Shown here: in pieces, positions 17,266-25,145 of the stretch
Layout of the letters: the number at the start of each line of letters is the position of its first letter
Position numbering within the stretch: the stretch's first letter is position 1
Assembly: GCA_965247815.1 (NCBI GenBank)
Contig: CBDFHW010000022.1
Location: 124,001-188,000 of the forward strand
Source of the DNA: CBDAQA01 sp965247815
Lineage (GTDB): Bacteria > Planctomycetota > Phycisphaerae > Tepidisphaerales > Tepidisphaeraceae
Length of the DNA: 64,000 bases
Direction: 5' to 3'
Program-made: the position numbers and the translations under genes
Notes under the pieces: generated by a model
Told to the model about the DNA's origin: nothing
What the model saw: the letters and a program-made list of their open reading frames with translations, nothing else
Databases searched by the model: none

Positions 17266-18086
17266 CAGCGTTTCCGGTTACGACGCATAAACAAACTGCA
17301 GGCAAGCAGCGGCAACCCGAGCACCGGTTCGGGCACGGCCGAAACCGAATCGACCACGAAGCTGTAACCCGCATTCGCCGGCACGGTGAACCGGACGTCG
17401 CTGACGGTCGTCAGCCCGGTGCCGGACAGATCCAGCCAGGTTCCACCGGCCGACCCGTTCAGCGTGGTCTTGATCTGCGCGAATGTTTCACCGTCAAAAC
17501 TCGACAGCGTTCCGGTAAACGGCTTGAACTGGTCGGCAACCACCGCCCCGAGCGGCTCGGAATAATCGACAATCGTCTGATCCAGATAATAGTTCCCGGG
17601 GTTGGCGAACAGGATCGGGTTGCCGTTGTTTAATGTGACGAAGCTAAGACCGTTCTGGCTCACAGAAACAATTGCCTCGGGGTGGTCGGGGTCGTTGAAC
17701 GTCACGGCCGGGGCGCCGGCTTTACCACTGCCATTCCCGGACGCGTCCTGGATGCCGTTGTTCGAGAAGACGCCAAGATTCGGTCCGCCCGCGGTTGTCA
17801 GCGGTTGGCCCAGATGCAGCGTCAACTGCCCGCCTTCGCCGACGGCGATGATCTGGTTTTTCGAAAACGCCGGGTTGAACGGCGTGAGCGCGCCGAACCC
17901 GGTGTCGCCCTGCAGCGTGCCCAGCGCGGCCGACGTGTTCGTGTAACCGACTTCGCTGGAGAAATTGGTGAAATCCCCGGCCGTATACTCGTCGACCGAA
18001 ACGGCCGTCACACCACCAAAGACGACCGGTGAGCCCAATAAAAGACCTGCCCCGGCGAACGCCAGGGTCGAACCGAACTTACGCAT
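17265..18086 (-). CDS. Cobalamin-riboswitch-controlled PEP-CTERM surface protein
   Basis: The 273-residue protein has a signal peptide (MRKFGSTLAFAGAGLLLGSP) and a PEP-CTERM end (VPEPVLGLPLLACSLFMRRN). Between them are the motifs YTNTSAALG, TPFNPAFSKNQIIAVGEGG and LTLHLGQPL. I recall similar YTNPxxALG / IVSIGxGGSLT surface proteins near corrinoid-transport genes, but only from memory. The ATG at 18086 has GGAG 7 bases upstream. The 5' leader, about 220 nt or more, contains a cobalamin riboswitch (18310-18490) and a hairpin (18099-18119) next to the ribosome binding site. The likely role, corrinoid capture or a B12-responsive surface structure, is inferred from this control and the coupled pseudopilin gene. 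Exosortase is not in the window. Confidence 0.75.
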   Translation of the reverse strand: MRKFGSTLAFAGAGLLLGSPVVFGGVTAVSVDEYTAGDFTNFSSEVGYTNTSAALGTLQGDTGFGALTPFNPAFSKNQIIAVGEGGQLTLHLGQPLTTAGGPNLGVFSNNGIQDASGNGSGKAGAPAVTFNDPDHPEAIVSVSQNGLSFVTLNNGNPILFANPGNYYLDQTIVDYSEPLGAVVADQFKPFTGTLSSFDGETFAQIKTTLNGSAGGTWLDLSGTGLTTVSDVRFTVPANAGYSFVVDSVSAVPEPVLGLPLLACSLFMRRNRKR

Positions 18087-18309
18087 GAGCAAACTCCGGG
18101 TGCCGATTCGCGCGGCACCATTTAGAAAACCACGACCCCGCGACGCACGAGCGATTTCGTGCCGGGAGAGGCCCAGGGGTGAAGCGGGGAAACGACCGGC
18201 GTATGAGCGCGGAAAAAGTTCCGCCGCCGGATGCGAATGCAGTGCTTGACCCGGCCGTCCCGTGTCGCGAGGACGAATCCGATCGGCCGAACGCACGTGC
18301 GCTCGGCTC

Positions 18310-18490
18310 AGGCACCCACAGGCCGGTCTTCTGGCTCGGGACCTCGTCGATCGCCTTCCCACCGGTGTAAAACCGGCAGTGGCAGAGTGATCGACGAAAA
18401 CAATTCCCTTACAGCGGCGCGTCCGCGTCGGATTCTCACCGACTTCCCTACGCCCGGGGTGAAGTACGAAAAATACAGGAAAAGGTCGGT
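18310..18490 (-). promoter_or_regulatory. Cobalamin (B12) riboswitch
   Basis: On the minus strand, the segment carries the conserved pieces of the class I cobalamin aptamer in order: GTAGGGAAGTCGGTGAGAAT, then CCGACGCGGACGCGCCGCTG with the following TAAG, and finally the B12 box GCCAGAAGACCGGCCTG at 18319-18335. The intervening P6-P9 hairpins are present (for example, CCGGTTTTACACCGG). The 5' boundary is approximate. It lies between bioD (ends 18559) and the PEP-CTERM gene starting at 18086, which is the first gene it can control. Confidence 0.9.
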
Positions 18491-18558
18491 CTGACAAGAC
18501 GGACGAAAAAAGACAAACGGCATCGAAATAGCACGCCGATGCAGGCGGGTTTGCAGCC

Positions 18559-19284
18559 TTATTTCATCAGCTGCGCCCAGTCGACCGATTCGATCGCCGC
18601 CCACACACCGCCCGGCATGTTCGGGGGTTCGAACGCCTCTTCCGGGCTTAGACAAAGCACCGGCACCTTGCCCCACTTTTCGATCGCCCGCGGGTTGGTC
18701 TCCTCCGCAGTCTCCGGGCTGTCGGACGGGTACCGGTTGATCACCACGCCGGCCACCTTCACACCCGCGCCGCGCAGGGCATTGACCGTGAGCAACGTGT
18801 GGTTGATCGTCCCCAGCCCCGGTCGGGCCACCACCACGGTTGCGAGGCCGAGCCATTTGGCCACGTCCAGCACGGTGTGCTTGGGGTCCATAGGCACCAT
18901 CAGCCCGCCGACGCCTTCGACGATCATCACGTCGCTGCCGGCCTGCATCGTGTGGAGCGATGATTGCAAAAGCGACCAATCGAGCGGATCACCAGAACGC
19001 TCGGCCGCCACCGCCGGGGCCAACGGTTCGGCCCACCGCTGCGGGCAGATCACGTCCAGCGCGAACGAAGCGTCCGCCCAGTAGGCCAGATACTCGGCGT
19101 CCTCCGAGACCAACCCCTCACGCCGCCGCTCGCAACCGGTGGCGGCGATCTTGCAGACTGCCACGCGGTTGCCGGCCTGCCGGAACCACCGCGCGATCGC
19201 CGCCGCGATCAACGTCTTGCCCACGCCGGTATCGGTGCCGGTGATGAAGAGGCCGGGGATTGAAATTGGCCGAAGCATTTCCAT
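18559..19284 (-). CDS. bioD: Dethiobiotin synthetase
   Basis: The 241-residue ATP-dependent carboxylase closes the ureido ring of 7,8-diaminopelargonate to make dethiobiotin, the step before biotin synthase. Walker A is GTDTGVGKT (16-24). The substrate-binding glycine loop is EGVGGLMVP, and the ARPGLGTINHTLLT motif follows; these are typical of BioD. The start at 19284 gives a normal N-terminus. It is the last gene of a same-strand series bioA - small protein - HNH - bioD, in which the HNH cassette interrupts the biotin pair. bioB and bioF are not in the window. Confidence 0.93.
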   Translation of the reverse strand: MEMLRPISIPGLFITGTDTGVGKTLIAAAIARWFRQAGNRVAVCKIAATGCERRREGLVSEDAEYLAYWADASFALDVICPQRWAEPLAPAVAAERSGDPLDWSLLQSSLHTMQAGSDVMIVEGVGGLMVPMDPKHTVLDVAKWLGLATVVVARPGLGTINHTLLTVNALRGAGVKVAGVVINRYPSDSPETAEETNPRAIEKWGKVPVLCLSPEEAFEPPNMPGGVWAAIESVDWAQLMK

Positions 19285-19316
19285 ATTTATTGCCCCGTGA
19301 CGACCAAGAGCCCGAG

Positions 19317-19715
19317 TTAAATCCGCAGCTGTCTCGCGACTATCGGCAAGCCGTCATTGACATGCACGGAAACGATCGTCCCCCGGCCGGTAGCGGAAAG
19401 CCCATGACATCTCCCGGTCACATCAACGGCGGAATGCGAATGCCACGATTGTCGAATCGGGTGAAAAATGTTGATCATCTCGCCCGTCTCTGGGTCTGGT
19501 GTCTCGACAATGACCGATTTATGCGAGCTGCAGTACGGGCGCTGCAAGACCAGATTCGAAACGTCGGTCACGCCGCCTTTGCTCCGAGGCATGACGTGAT
19601 TGATATGAAACGTCGCTGCGTGTCCGATCTGCGACAAGCGACAGTATTGACAGAATTCTTTATCCCGTTGGAAAACAAAAGTCCGAAGCTGTCTGGGAAT
19701 CGCCGAAACGCTCAA
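19317..19715 (-). CDS. HNH endonuclease
   Basis: A 132-residue HNH nuclease. Zinc-type cysteines are at 22 and 25 (CQYC). The core is FHINHVMPRSKGG, with His37 and His40 in place of the more usual D-H, followed by the NLVLQRPYCSSHKS arm. The last 40 residues (SHSAVDVTGRCHGLSATG) are the usual tail of the small stand-alone HNH proteins of planctomycetes and cyanobacteria. It overlaps the preceding small gene by 4 bases (ATGA), so the two form a cassette. This cassette sits between bioA and bioD on the same strand. Its DNA target and purpose are unknown. Confidence 0.85.
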   Translation of the reverse strand: MSVSAIPRQLRTFVFQRDKEFCQYCRLSQIGHAATFHINHVMPRSKGGVTDVSNLVLQRPYCSSHKSVIVETPDPETGEMINIFHPIRQSWHSHSAVDVTGRCHGLSATGRGTIVSVHVNDGLPIVARQLRI

Positions 19716-19936
19716 GCAGCGTCCTGTGGAACAAGCGCCATAGAAACAACCTGCCCGAACTGAGCGATTCGGACGAGTGTCTCGAGTTCGGATCTTTCAA
19801 CGGCGTTCAAGATACCGTCGGTATTCCGCTCGAGTAAGGCGTGCATCCGGTCGGTCAGATCGGCTGACACCTGAACGATGCCGGTTAACACGCTTCGCAA
19901 AACCGAAACGGTGATGGGGTCAGCGAGCTGAATCAT
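19712..19936 (-). CDS. Small partner protein of the HNH nuclease
   Basis: A 74-residue acidic helical protein (LTDRMHALLERNTDG then LNAVERSELETLVRIAQFGQ). The helix-acidic-helix pattern, with a region like ERNTDGxLxxxERxELExL, is one I associate with short proteins encoded directly before HNH genes in planctomycetes and cyanobacteria. Its stop overlaps the HNH start by 4 bases, and bioA ends 47 bases upstream. It could be a regulator or immunity-type partner of the nuclease, but this is speculation. I preferred the ATG at 19936 to a TTG at 19975. Confidence 0.65.
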   Translation of the reverse strand: MIQLADPITVSVLRSVLTGIVQVSADLTDRMHALLERNTDGILNAVERSELETLVRIAQFGQVVSMALVPQDAA

Positions 19937-19983
19937 TGCGACATAAAGTATATCAGGCTCCCCACGCACGGCCAACGATTGGA

Positions 19984-21339
19984 TCAGCGTCGCAAACCGT
20001 CTGCTTCTGCGGCAACGGCGTTTACGATGCGCGAGAGGTGATCGGTGTCCATCGCCAACGGCGGCATCATCACGACCACGTCGCCGAGCGGTCGAAGGAT
20101 GATGCCGTGACTTCGTAACCGTCTACAGACTGCTGCGCCGACGCGTCGCTGCGGATCGAAAGCCGTGCGGGTCTCCTTGTCAGCCACCAGTTCGATTCCG
20201 ACCATGAACCCTTTTTGCCGGACGTCACCGACGTGTTTTAGGCTTCGCAATGGATCCAGCATTTCCGACAGTCGCGATGCTTTTGTCTGCACTTGATGGA
20301 TCAGATCGTTGCGTTCGAAAAGGTCCAGCGACGCAAGCGCTGCCGCGCAGGCGAGCGGGTTTCCGGTGTAGGTGTGGCCGTGATAAAAAGTCTTGCCCTC
20401 GGACGGGTCGCCGAGAAAGCCGTCGTAGATTTTCTGCGTCGCGAACGTGGCCGCGAGCGGCAGGTATCCGCCGGTGATTCCCTTGGCGACGCACATCAAA
20501 TCAGGCTCGACCGACTCGTGTTCGCAGGCGAACATTCGCCCGGTTCGGCCGAAGCCCACCGCGACTTCATCGGCAATCATCAGCACGTCGTAATGATCGC
20601 ACAACGCGCGAACGGCTTTCAAAAACCCGTCCGGCTGCACGATGATCCCGCCGGCGCCCTGCACGATCGGTTCGATACAGACCGCGGCGATCCGCGTGCC
20701 GTTCCCTGCGAGGATTTGTTCAAGCGCCGCAAGACGTCGGTCCTTCACGCCGATCGGGTCGCCGGGAATGTCGCTGTGGTACACGAACGGCGTGGGCGCG
20801 AAATGCGTTTTAAACAGCAGCGGAAAATACGGCTTGTGAAACGTCTCGGTCCGCCCGACAGACATCGCGCCGAACGTGTCGCCGTGGTAGGCCTCGGTGA
20901 GACCGACAAATTCGTTCTTCTCGTCCCGGCCCAGGTTGTGCCAGTACTGCGCCGCCATCTTAAAGGCGACCTCGGTCGCGGTCGCGCCGCTGTCGCTGTA
21001 AAAGATTTTCTTCAGATTCCGCGGGACTATCTTCATCAACTGCTCGGCCAGCAGAATCGCCGGTTCGCTGGCGAGCCCCAGCATGGTCGAATGGGCGACG
21101 CGGTCGAGCTGGCGACGCACGGCCGCGTCGATCTCCGGCACGCGGTGGCCGTGCACGTTGCACCACAGGCTGCTGACGCCGTCGAGATAACGGTTCCCGT
21201 CGCTGTCGATCAGGTACATCCCGTCGGCATCGGTGATGACGAGCGATTCGTCGTCGGCGTTCCACAACTTGTGCTGCGTAAACGGGTGCCAGACGTGCTG
21301 GCGATCGAGTTTGCGGAGTTGGCCGGTGGTAAACGACAT
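19984..21339 (-). CDS. bioA: Adenosylmethionine-8-amino-7-oxononanoate aminotransferase
   Basis: The 451-residue PLP enzyme converts 8-amino-7-oxononanoate to 7,8-diaminopelargonate using S-adenosylmethionine as amino donor. The N-terminus HVWHPFTQHK is the BioA hallmark. SSLWCNVHGH and FYSDSGATATEVAFKMA match the substrate and PLP phosphate regions. IADEVAVGFGRTG carries the PLP-binding Asp, and the PLP lysine is Lys286 in CVAKGITGGYLPL. The length is normal. A family A repeat lies just upstream of its ATG at 21339. It works with bioD, 700 bases downstream. Confidence 0.95.
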   Translation of the reverse strand: MSFTTGQLRKLDRQHVWHPFTQHKLWNADDESLVITDADGMYLIDSDGNRYLDGVSSLWCNVHGHRVPEIDAAVRRQLDRVAHSTMLGLASEPAILLAEQLMKIVPRNLKKIFYSDSGATATEVAFKMAAQYWHNLGRDEKNEFVGLTEAYHGDTFGAMSVGRTETFHKPYFPLLFKTHFAPTPFVYHSDIPGDPIGVKDRRLAALEQILAGNGTRIAAVCIEPIVQGAGGIIVQPDGFLKAVRALCDHYDVLMIADEVAVGFGRTGRMFACEHESVEPDLMCVAKGITGGYLPLAATFATQKIYDGFLGDPSEGKTFYHGHTYTGNPLACAAALASLDLFERNDLIHQVQTKASRLSEMLDPLRSLKHVGDVRQKGFMVGIELVADKETRTAFDPQRRVGAAVCRRLRSHGIILRPLGDVVVMMPPLAMDTDHLSRIVNAVAAEADGLRR

Positions 21340-21354
21340 CGATTTGAAAATGAT

Positions 21355-21429
21355 TAGGTGGCCCGGAGGGCCGGGCTTTCTTCGAGGAGCAGCGGTCCAA
21401 CGCCCGGCCCTCCGGGCCGCCGCTAAACG
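21355..21429. repeat. Palindromic repeat, family A
   Basis: The arms TGGCCCGGAGGGCCGGGC and GCCCGGCCCTCCGGGCC are fully complementary, and the right arm continues into GCCGCTAAACG, the family signature. It touches the stop codon of hisS at 21430 and lies in front of bioA. It is a likely strong hairpin and might also end hisS transcription, although no T-run follows. Confidence 0.8.
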
Positions 21430-22728
21430 TCATTTCACGTCGAGCGTGGACCACGCCGCCAGCGTCGCCTGCCGCAGTTTGCCCGGCAGTTCCGACATCG
21501 CGACCGATTCCTGTTGCGACGTTTTCATGTCCTTCAAGGCGACCGTTTTGTTTTCCAGCTCCGCGTCGCCGATGACGACGCACCACCGGGCTTTCTCACG
21601 GTCGGCCAGTTTGAACTGACTTTTCAAACTCCGGCCGCTGACGTCGGTGTCCGCTTTCACGCCGGCTGCGCGGAGCGTCGCCAGCAGGTTCCAGGCGGTG
21701 GATTTAGCTGCATCTGATTGCGTCACGATCCAGACCAGCGGCTTGCGGTGGTCGGGCAATTGCACGCCCTGTGATTCGAGCGCGATCAGCAACCGCTCCA
21801 ACCCGCTGCCGAACCCGACGCCCGGCGTCGGCCGGCCGCCGAGCTGTTCGACCAGGTTGTCGTAACGCCCGCCGCCGCCGATCGCGTTCTGCGACCCGAG
21901 CCCGCCGGCGGTCACTTCCCACAACGTCTCGGTGTAATAGTCGAACCCGCGCACCAATGTCGGGTCGACCCGGAACGGCACGTGCGACCCCTCGAGCAAC
22001 TGCTTCACCCGGTCGAAGTGTGCCCGGCTTTTTTCCGATAACGACTCGACGGCGGGGGGCGCGTCCTTGCAGATCTCCTGGTCCCGGGGGTCTTTGCTGT
22101 CGAGAATGCGGAGCGGATTTGTAGCCAGCCGACGCTGTGACTCTTCGCCGAGCTTCGCCGCGAGCGGCGTCAGGAACGCGATTAGCGCGTCGCGGTACCG
22201 CTCTTTGCTGTCACGATCACCGAGGCTGTTGACCTTCAGTTCCAGTTCCTTCACGCCGCACCGGCGGTATAAATCAGTCTGCAGCAGGATGCATTCGACG
22301 TCCTGCTCGGGGTCGGCCACACCGAACGCCTCGGCCCCGAACTGGTGGTGCTGCGTGTACCTGCCCTTCTGCGGTCGTTCGTACCGAAAGTTCGGCCCGA
22401 GATAGAACACCTTGGCCCGCGCGCCCTGGTCGGCGAGCACGCTGTGTTCGATCATCGCCCGCACCACGCCGGCCGTGCCTTCGGGGCGCAGCGTCAGCGA
22501 GCGCCCGCCGCGGTCGTCGAATGTGTAGGTTTCCTTGCTGACGATGTCGCTGGTCTCGCCCACGCCGCGGTGGAACAGCTCGGTGTGTTCGAAGATGGGC
22601 GTGCGGATCTCGGCAAAGTCGTACAGCTCGGCCACTTCGCGGGAGATTTTTTCCACCGCGTGCCACCGCCACACTTCGGCAGGAAGCGTGTCGGCAGTAC
22701 CGCGGGGGGCTTGAATCTTGGTGCTCAT
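21430..22728 (-). CDS. hisS: Histidyl-tRNA synthetase
   Basis: The 432-residue class II aminoacyl-tRNA synthetase charges tRNA-His. The N-terminus APRGTADTLP is the HisRS start. Motif 2 is FRYERPQKGRYTQHHQFG. The two histidine signatures follow: LVRGFDYYTETLWEV (HisA-type LVRGLDYY) and GGGGRYDNLVEQLGG with GFGSGLERL (motif 3). The C-terminal anticodon domain is complete. The start is the ATG at 22728. Upstream codons to 22884 are open only because a palindromic repeat there encodes the known spurious MARASCPC-type peptide. Confidence 0.96.
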   Translation of the reverse strand: MSTKIQAPRGTADTLPAEVWRWHAVEKISREVAELYDFAEIRTPIFEHTELFHRGVGETSDIVSKETYTFDDRGGRSLTLRPEGTAGVVRAMIEHSVLADQGARAKVFYLGPNFRYERPQKGRYTQHHQFGAEAFGVADPEQDVECILLQTDLYRRCGVKELELKVNSLGDRDSKERYRDALIAFLTPLAAKLGEESQRRLATNPLRILDSKDPRDQEICKDAPPAVESLSEKSRAHFDRVKQLLEGSHVPFRVDPTLVRGFDYYTETLWEVTAGGLGSQNAIGGGGRYDNLVEQLGGRPTPGVGFGSGLERLLIALESQGVQLPDHRKPLVWIVTQSDAAKSTAWNLLATLRAAGVKADTDVSGRSLKSQFKLADREKARWCVVIGDAELENKTVALKDMKTSQQESVAMSELPGKLRQATLAAWSTLDVK

Positions 22729-22740
22729 GGGGTGCTTACA

Positions 22741-23050
22741 CTGACGAATGACGAAATTCGAACAAGGCCGGTACGAAACCTGCAGCGTCGGCCGTGGCAC
22801 GGGCGTCCCGCCCGTGTGCCGCCTTTCCAGTTTTTGGCCGCAGATCGCTCCGCTCGGAAAACACGGGCAAGATGCCCGTGCCACGATCAGGCAGCGTTTT
22901 TGGACGAATCAATGACGAATGACGAAGTCCGAATGACGAAACAAATGCGTTGTGACCCAACGCAAATTTTCGGGTCCGAATGTCTCGGCGGCGACATTCG
23001 TCATTCGGGCTTCGTCATTGATTCGTCATTCGAATTTCGTCATTCGAATT
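22741..23050. repeat. Repeat-filled intergenic region between tig and hisS
   Basis: No gene is visible. Two families are nested. The outer one is GACGAATGACGAAATTCGAA at the left and its complement ATTCGTCATTCGAATTTCG at the right, with extra GACGAATGACGAA units inside. The inner one is a pair of family B palindromes, GTGGCACGGGCGTCCCGCCC at about 22794 and CACGGGCAAGATGCCCGTGC at 22862-22884. Family B is also found at 30115. The whole forms a large possible stem. Confidence 0.75.
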
Positions 23051-23060
23051 TTTCGAAATC

Positions 23061-24476
23061 TCAGGCGGTCGGCGTCGGCGGGACCACTTCGACCTCTTCC
23101 ACCTGGGCCGACTTGAGAATTTCGTCCAGCGCCTTCTGTTCGCGCATCTGGATGTACAGGCTGGACAGCGAGCCGTCTTTGCTCATTTCCTGTTTGACCT
23201 TCTCGGGGCGTTCGCCCTTCTGGACGGCCAGCAGGGCGATCCGGCCGTTCAATTCCTCTTCGTTCACGTCGGTCTTCTGATCGCCGGCGATCTTCTGCAG
23301 GATGAAGAACAGCTTTAGTTCCCGGCCGGCCTCTTCGGCCGCGCCGTAACGGATCTGGTCGAGCTGCGCCATCACCTGGTCCTGCGGCACGCCGCGGGTC
23401 AGCATGTCGATCGCGCGACGCTGAACGACCCGGTCCACCTGCTTGGCCGACATCTTGGTCGGCAGTTCCAGCGTGGTGTTTTCCAGAAGGTACTTGCTGA
23501 CCTGTTCCCGCTGGGCCTGGGCGATGTCGTAGTCGATCCGCTCGACCATCTGCTCCCGCAGCGCGTCGCGAATCTCCTGCTCGTTTTCGAAGCCCAGGTC
23601 TTCCAGGAACTCCGGCGTGATCTCGGCCAGCTCCAGGTGCTTGATGTCCTTGATGGTCACTTCCATCTGGACGTCTTTCCCGCGGACGGCTTCGTTCGGG
23701 TGATTTTCCGGACCCTTGACGTTGAACGAACGGGTCTCGCCGGCCTTGGCGCCTTCGACCTGCTTGTCGAAGTCGGCGACTTCGATCCCGCCGATGCGGG
23801 CGGGGCGGGCGACCAGCTGGGCGTCGTGCTGATGGGCGACGACGTTGCCGTCGACCTTCAGGTGCACGTCGGCCGACAGATAATCCTTGGCTTCGATGCC
23901 GCGGTCCTCGACCGGCACCAGCGTTCCCTGCTGCTCGCGCAGGTTGCTCATCGCCTGTTCGACGTTCTCGTCTTTCACTTCGATCTTGGGCTTCTTGACC
24001 GCGATGCCGGTCAGGTTCGGCAGCACGATCTCCGGCTGGGTCTCGACTTCGAACGCGTAGTTCAGCGGTCCCTCGGCCGGCAGACCGATGTTGGCCGACG
24101 CGTCGAACTCGGGGTCGCCCAGCACTTGCAGGTTGTTCTTCTCGACGGCCTGTTGGTAGCTCTCGCTGATCAGCGCCCGACGGACCTGTTCTTTGATTTC
24201 GTTACCGAACTTTTTCTCGATCAGTTTGGCCGGGGCGTGCCCGACGCGGAAGCCCGGGACGGCCGCCTCGCGACGCAGGTCTTTCAGCTGCTTGCCGAGC
24301 TCTTCCTGGATCTTTTCCTGCGGGATCTCGACCGACACCTTTTTGGTAGCCGGGCCGGCGTCTTCCACCTTGATGGCGTACTGATAGCTTTCGTCCAGTT
24401 CGGCGACGGCAGTGCCGCCCGCTTCGCTGGTGGTCAGATCGGTGTTGGTCTCTTCGCTCGTTTGCTTCTTCGCCAT
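23061..24476 (-). CDS. tig: Trigger factor (ribosome-bound chaperone and peptidyl-prolyl isomerase)
   Basis: The 471-residue protein binds at the ribosome exit tunnel and shields nascent chains. The ribosome-docking signature VPGFRVGHAPAKLI lies at about 74-86. The PPIase-like domain follows (about 185-280: EAKDYLSADVHLKVDG, ENHPNEAVRGKDVQMEV). The helical C-terminal arms extend to about 455. The first 35 residues are an acidic, low-complexity extension absent from most trigger factors. The start ATG at 24476 has GAGG 6 bases upstream. clpP and clpX, common neighbours, are not present. It is somewhat longer than the E. coli protein (432). Confidence 0.94.
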   Translation of the reverse strand: MAKKQTSEETNTDLTTSEAGGTAVAELDESYQYAIKVEDAGPATKKVSVEIPQEKIQEELGKQLKDLRREAAVPGFRVGHAPAKLIEKKFGNEIKEQVRRALISESYQQAVEKNNLQVLGDPEFDASANIGLPAEGPLNYAFEVETQPEIVLPNLTGIAVKKPKIEVKDENVEQAMSNLREQQGTLVPVEDRGIEAKDYLSADVHLKVDGNVVAHQHDAQLVARPARIGGIEVADFDKQVEGAKAGETRSFNVKGPENHPNEAVRGKDVQMEVTIKDIKHLELAEITPEFLEDLGFENEQEIRDALREQMVERIDYDIAQAQREQVSKYLLENTTLELPTKMSAKQVDRVVQRRAIDMLTRGVPQDQVMAQLDQIRYGAAEEAGRELKLFFILQKIAGDQKTDVNEEELNGRIALLAVQKGERPEKVKQEMSKDGSLSSLYIQMREQKALDEILKSAQVEEVEVVPPTPTA

Positions 24477-24690
24477 GGCAACCTCAGTGGGGCAGCATTA
24501 AAGTGCTGTAAAATGCGGGTCTATGCTGCAAGCGACGGTGCCAGAAGCAACCGACGACGCCAGCGTTGGATACGGATGCAGGACGCCTTTGTCCTGCGAA
24601 AGTCCGCAATCGTATACGCCGGGGGGTTGTTTGCAAAGAAGGGGAGGGCGAAAGTTTTCGGGCGGGCCCGACGTTGAAGGCCCGGGGTAC

Positions 24691-24766
24691 CCCGTTTAGC
24701 GGCGGTCCCGCAGGGCCGCGGTTCGCCGGGCAAGCATGCGTCCCTGCGGGACAGCCGCTAAACGGG
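24691..24766. repeat. Palindromic repeat, family A
   Basis: The arms CCCGTTTAGCGGCGGTCCCG and CGGGACAGCCGCTAAACGGG are complementary with one or two mismatches. This copy and 12814-12892 best define the family: outer GTTTAGCGGC/GCCGCTAAAC with a variable GC stem inside. Confidence 0.8.
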
Positions 24767-25020
24767 CGGGCAGTGTTTGGCAACGCGGACGCGGGCTGCG
24801 GCGGTCGTATCGCGGGTTCGCCTTGATGGTGCAATGACGGCACGTGCCGCTTAGCCGGCCCGCTTGCAGACCGTTCGTTCAGACGCAAATTTCGCATTGT
24901 TTTATCTGGACTGATGGTCGGACCAATCCGAAAATCGGGCCGATTCATTTAACGATTCTTCCTTGCCCGATCCGTCGTTAAGAAGATTTCGGCTCGGAAT
25001 CGTCGTTCGAAACTCTAAAT

Positions 25021-25066
25021 CACCCTCATCCTAACCTTCTCCCGGAGTACCGGGAGAAGGGACCGG
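25021..25066. repeat. Palindromic repeat, family C
   Basis: A head CACCCTCATCCTAACC is followed by the hairpin CTTCTCCCGGAGTACCGGGA (and GAAG), then GGACCGGA. The same head, hairpin and tail occur at the right end of the element inside feoB (37628-37672). Confidence 0.8.
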
Positions 25067-25145
25067 ACCTCGCCTTGCCGAAATCTGCTGAATGGATTGA
25101 GATACTTTCCGCCGACAGCTTTTATTGCTCAATGCGGGTGCGACT

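Larger units (their letters stand above)
24477..25145. other. Long intergenic region between tig and the next gene
   Basis: About 670 bases with no credible gene. It contains the family A palindrome at 24691-24766 and the family C palindrome at 25021-25066. The part from 24840 to 25020 is relatively AT-rich and divergent from both genes, so promoters for tig (minus) and the 25146 gene (plus) may be here. I could not pick a hexamer pair with confidence. Confidence 0.6.

Noticed and set aside
18231..18979. Open frames overlapping the cobalamin riboswitch (87 and 223 codons)
   Set aside because: They run through the aptamer and antisense to, or out of frame with, bioD; the riboswitch motifs explain the conservation.
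22729..22884. A 52-residue N-terminal extension of HisRS
   Set aside because: It is the translation of a family B palindrome; the normal HisRS start is at 22728.
24484..24948. A 154-codon minus-strand frame upstream of tig
   Set aside because: It runs through the family A palindrome, has Pro/Arg-biased composition and no domain.
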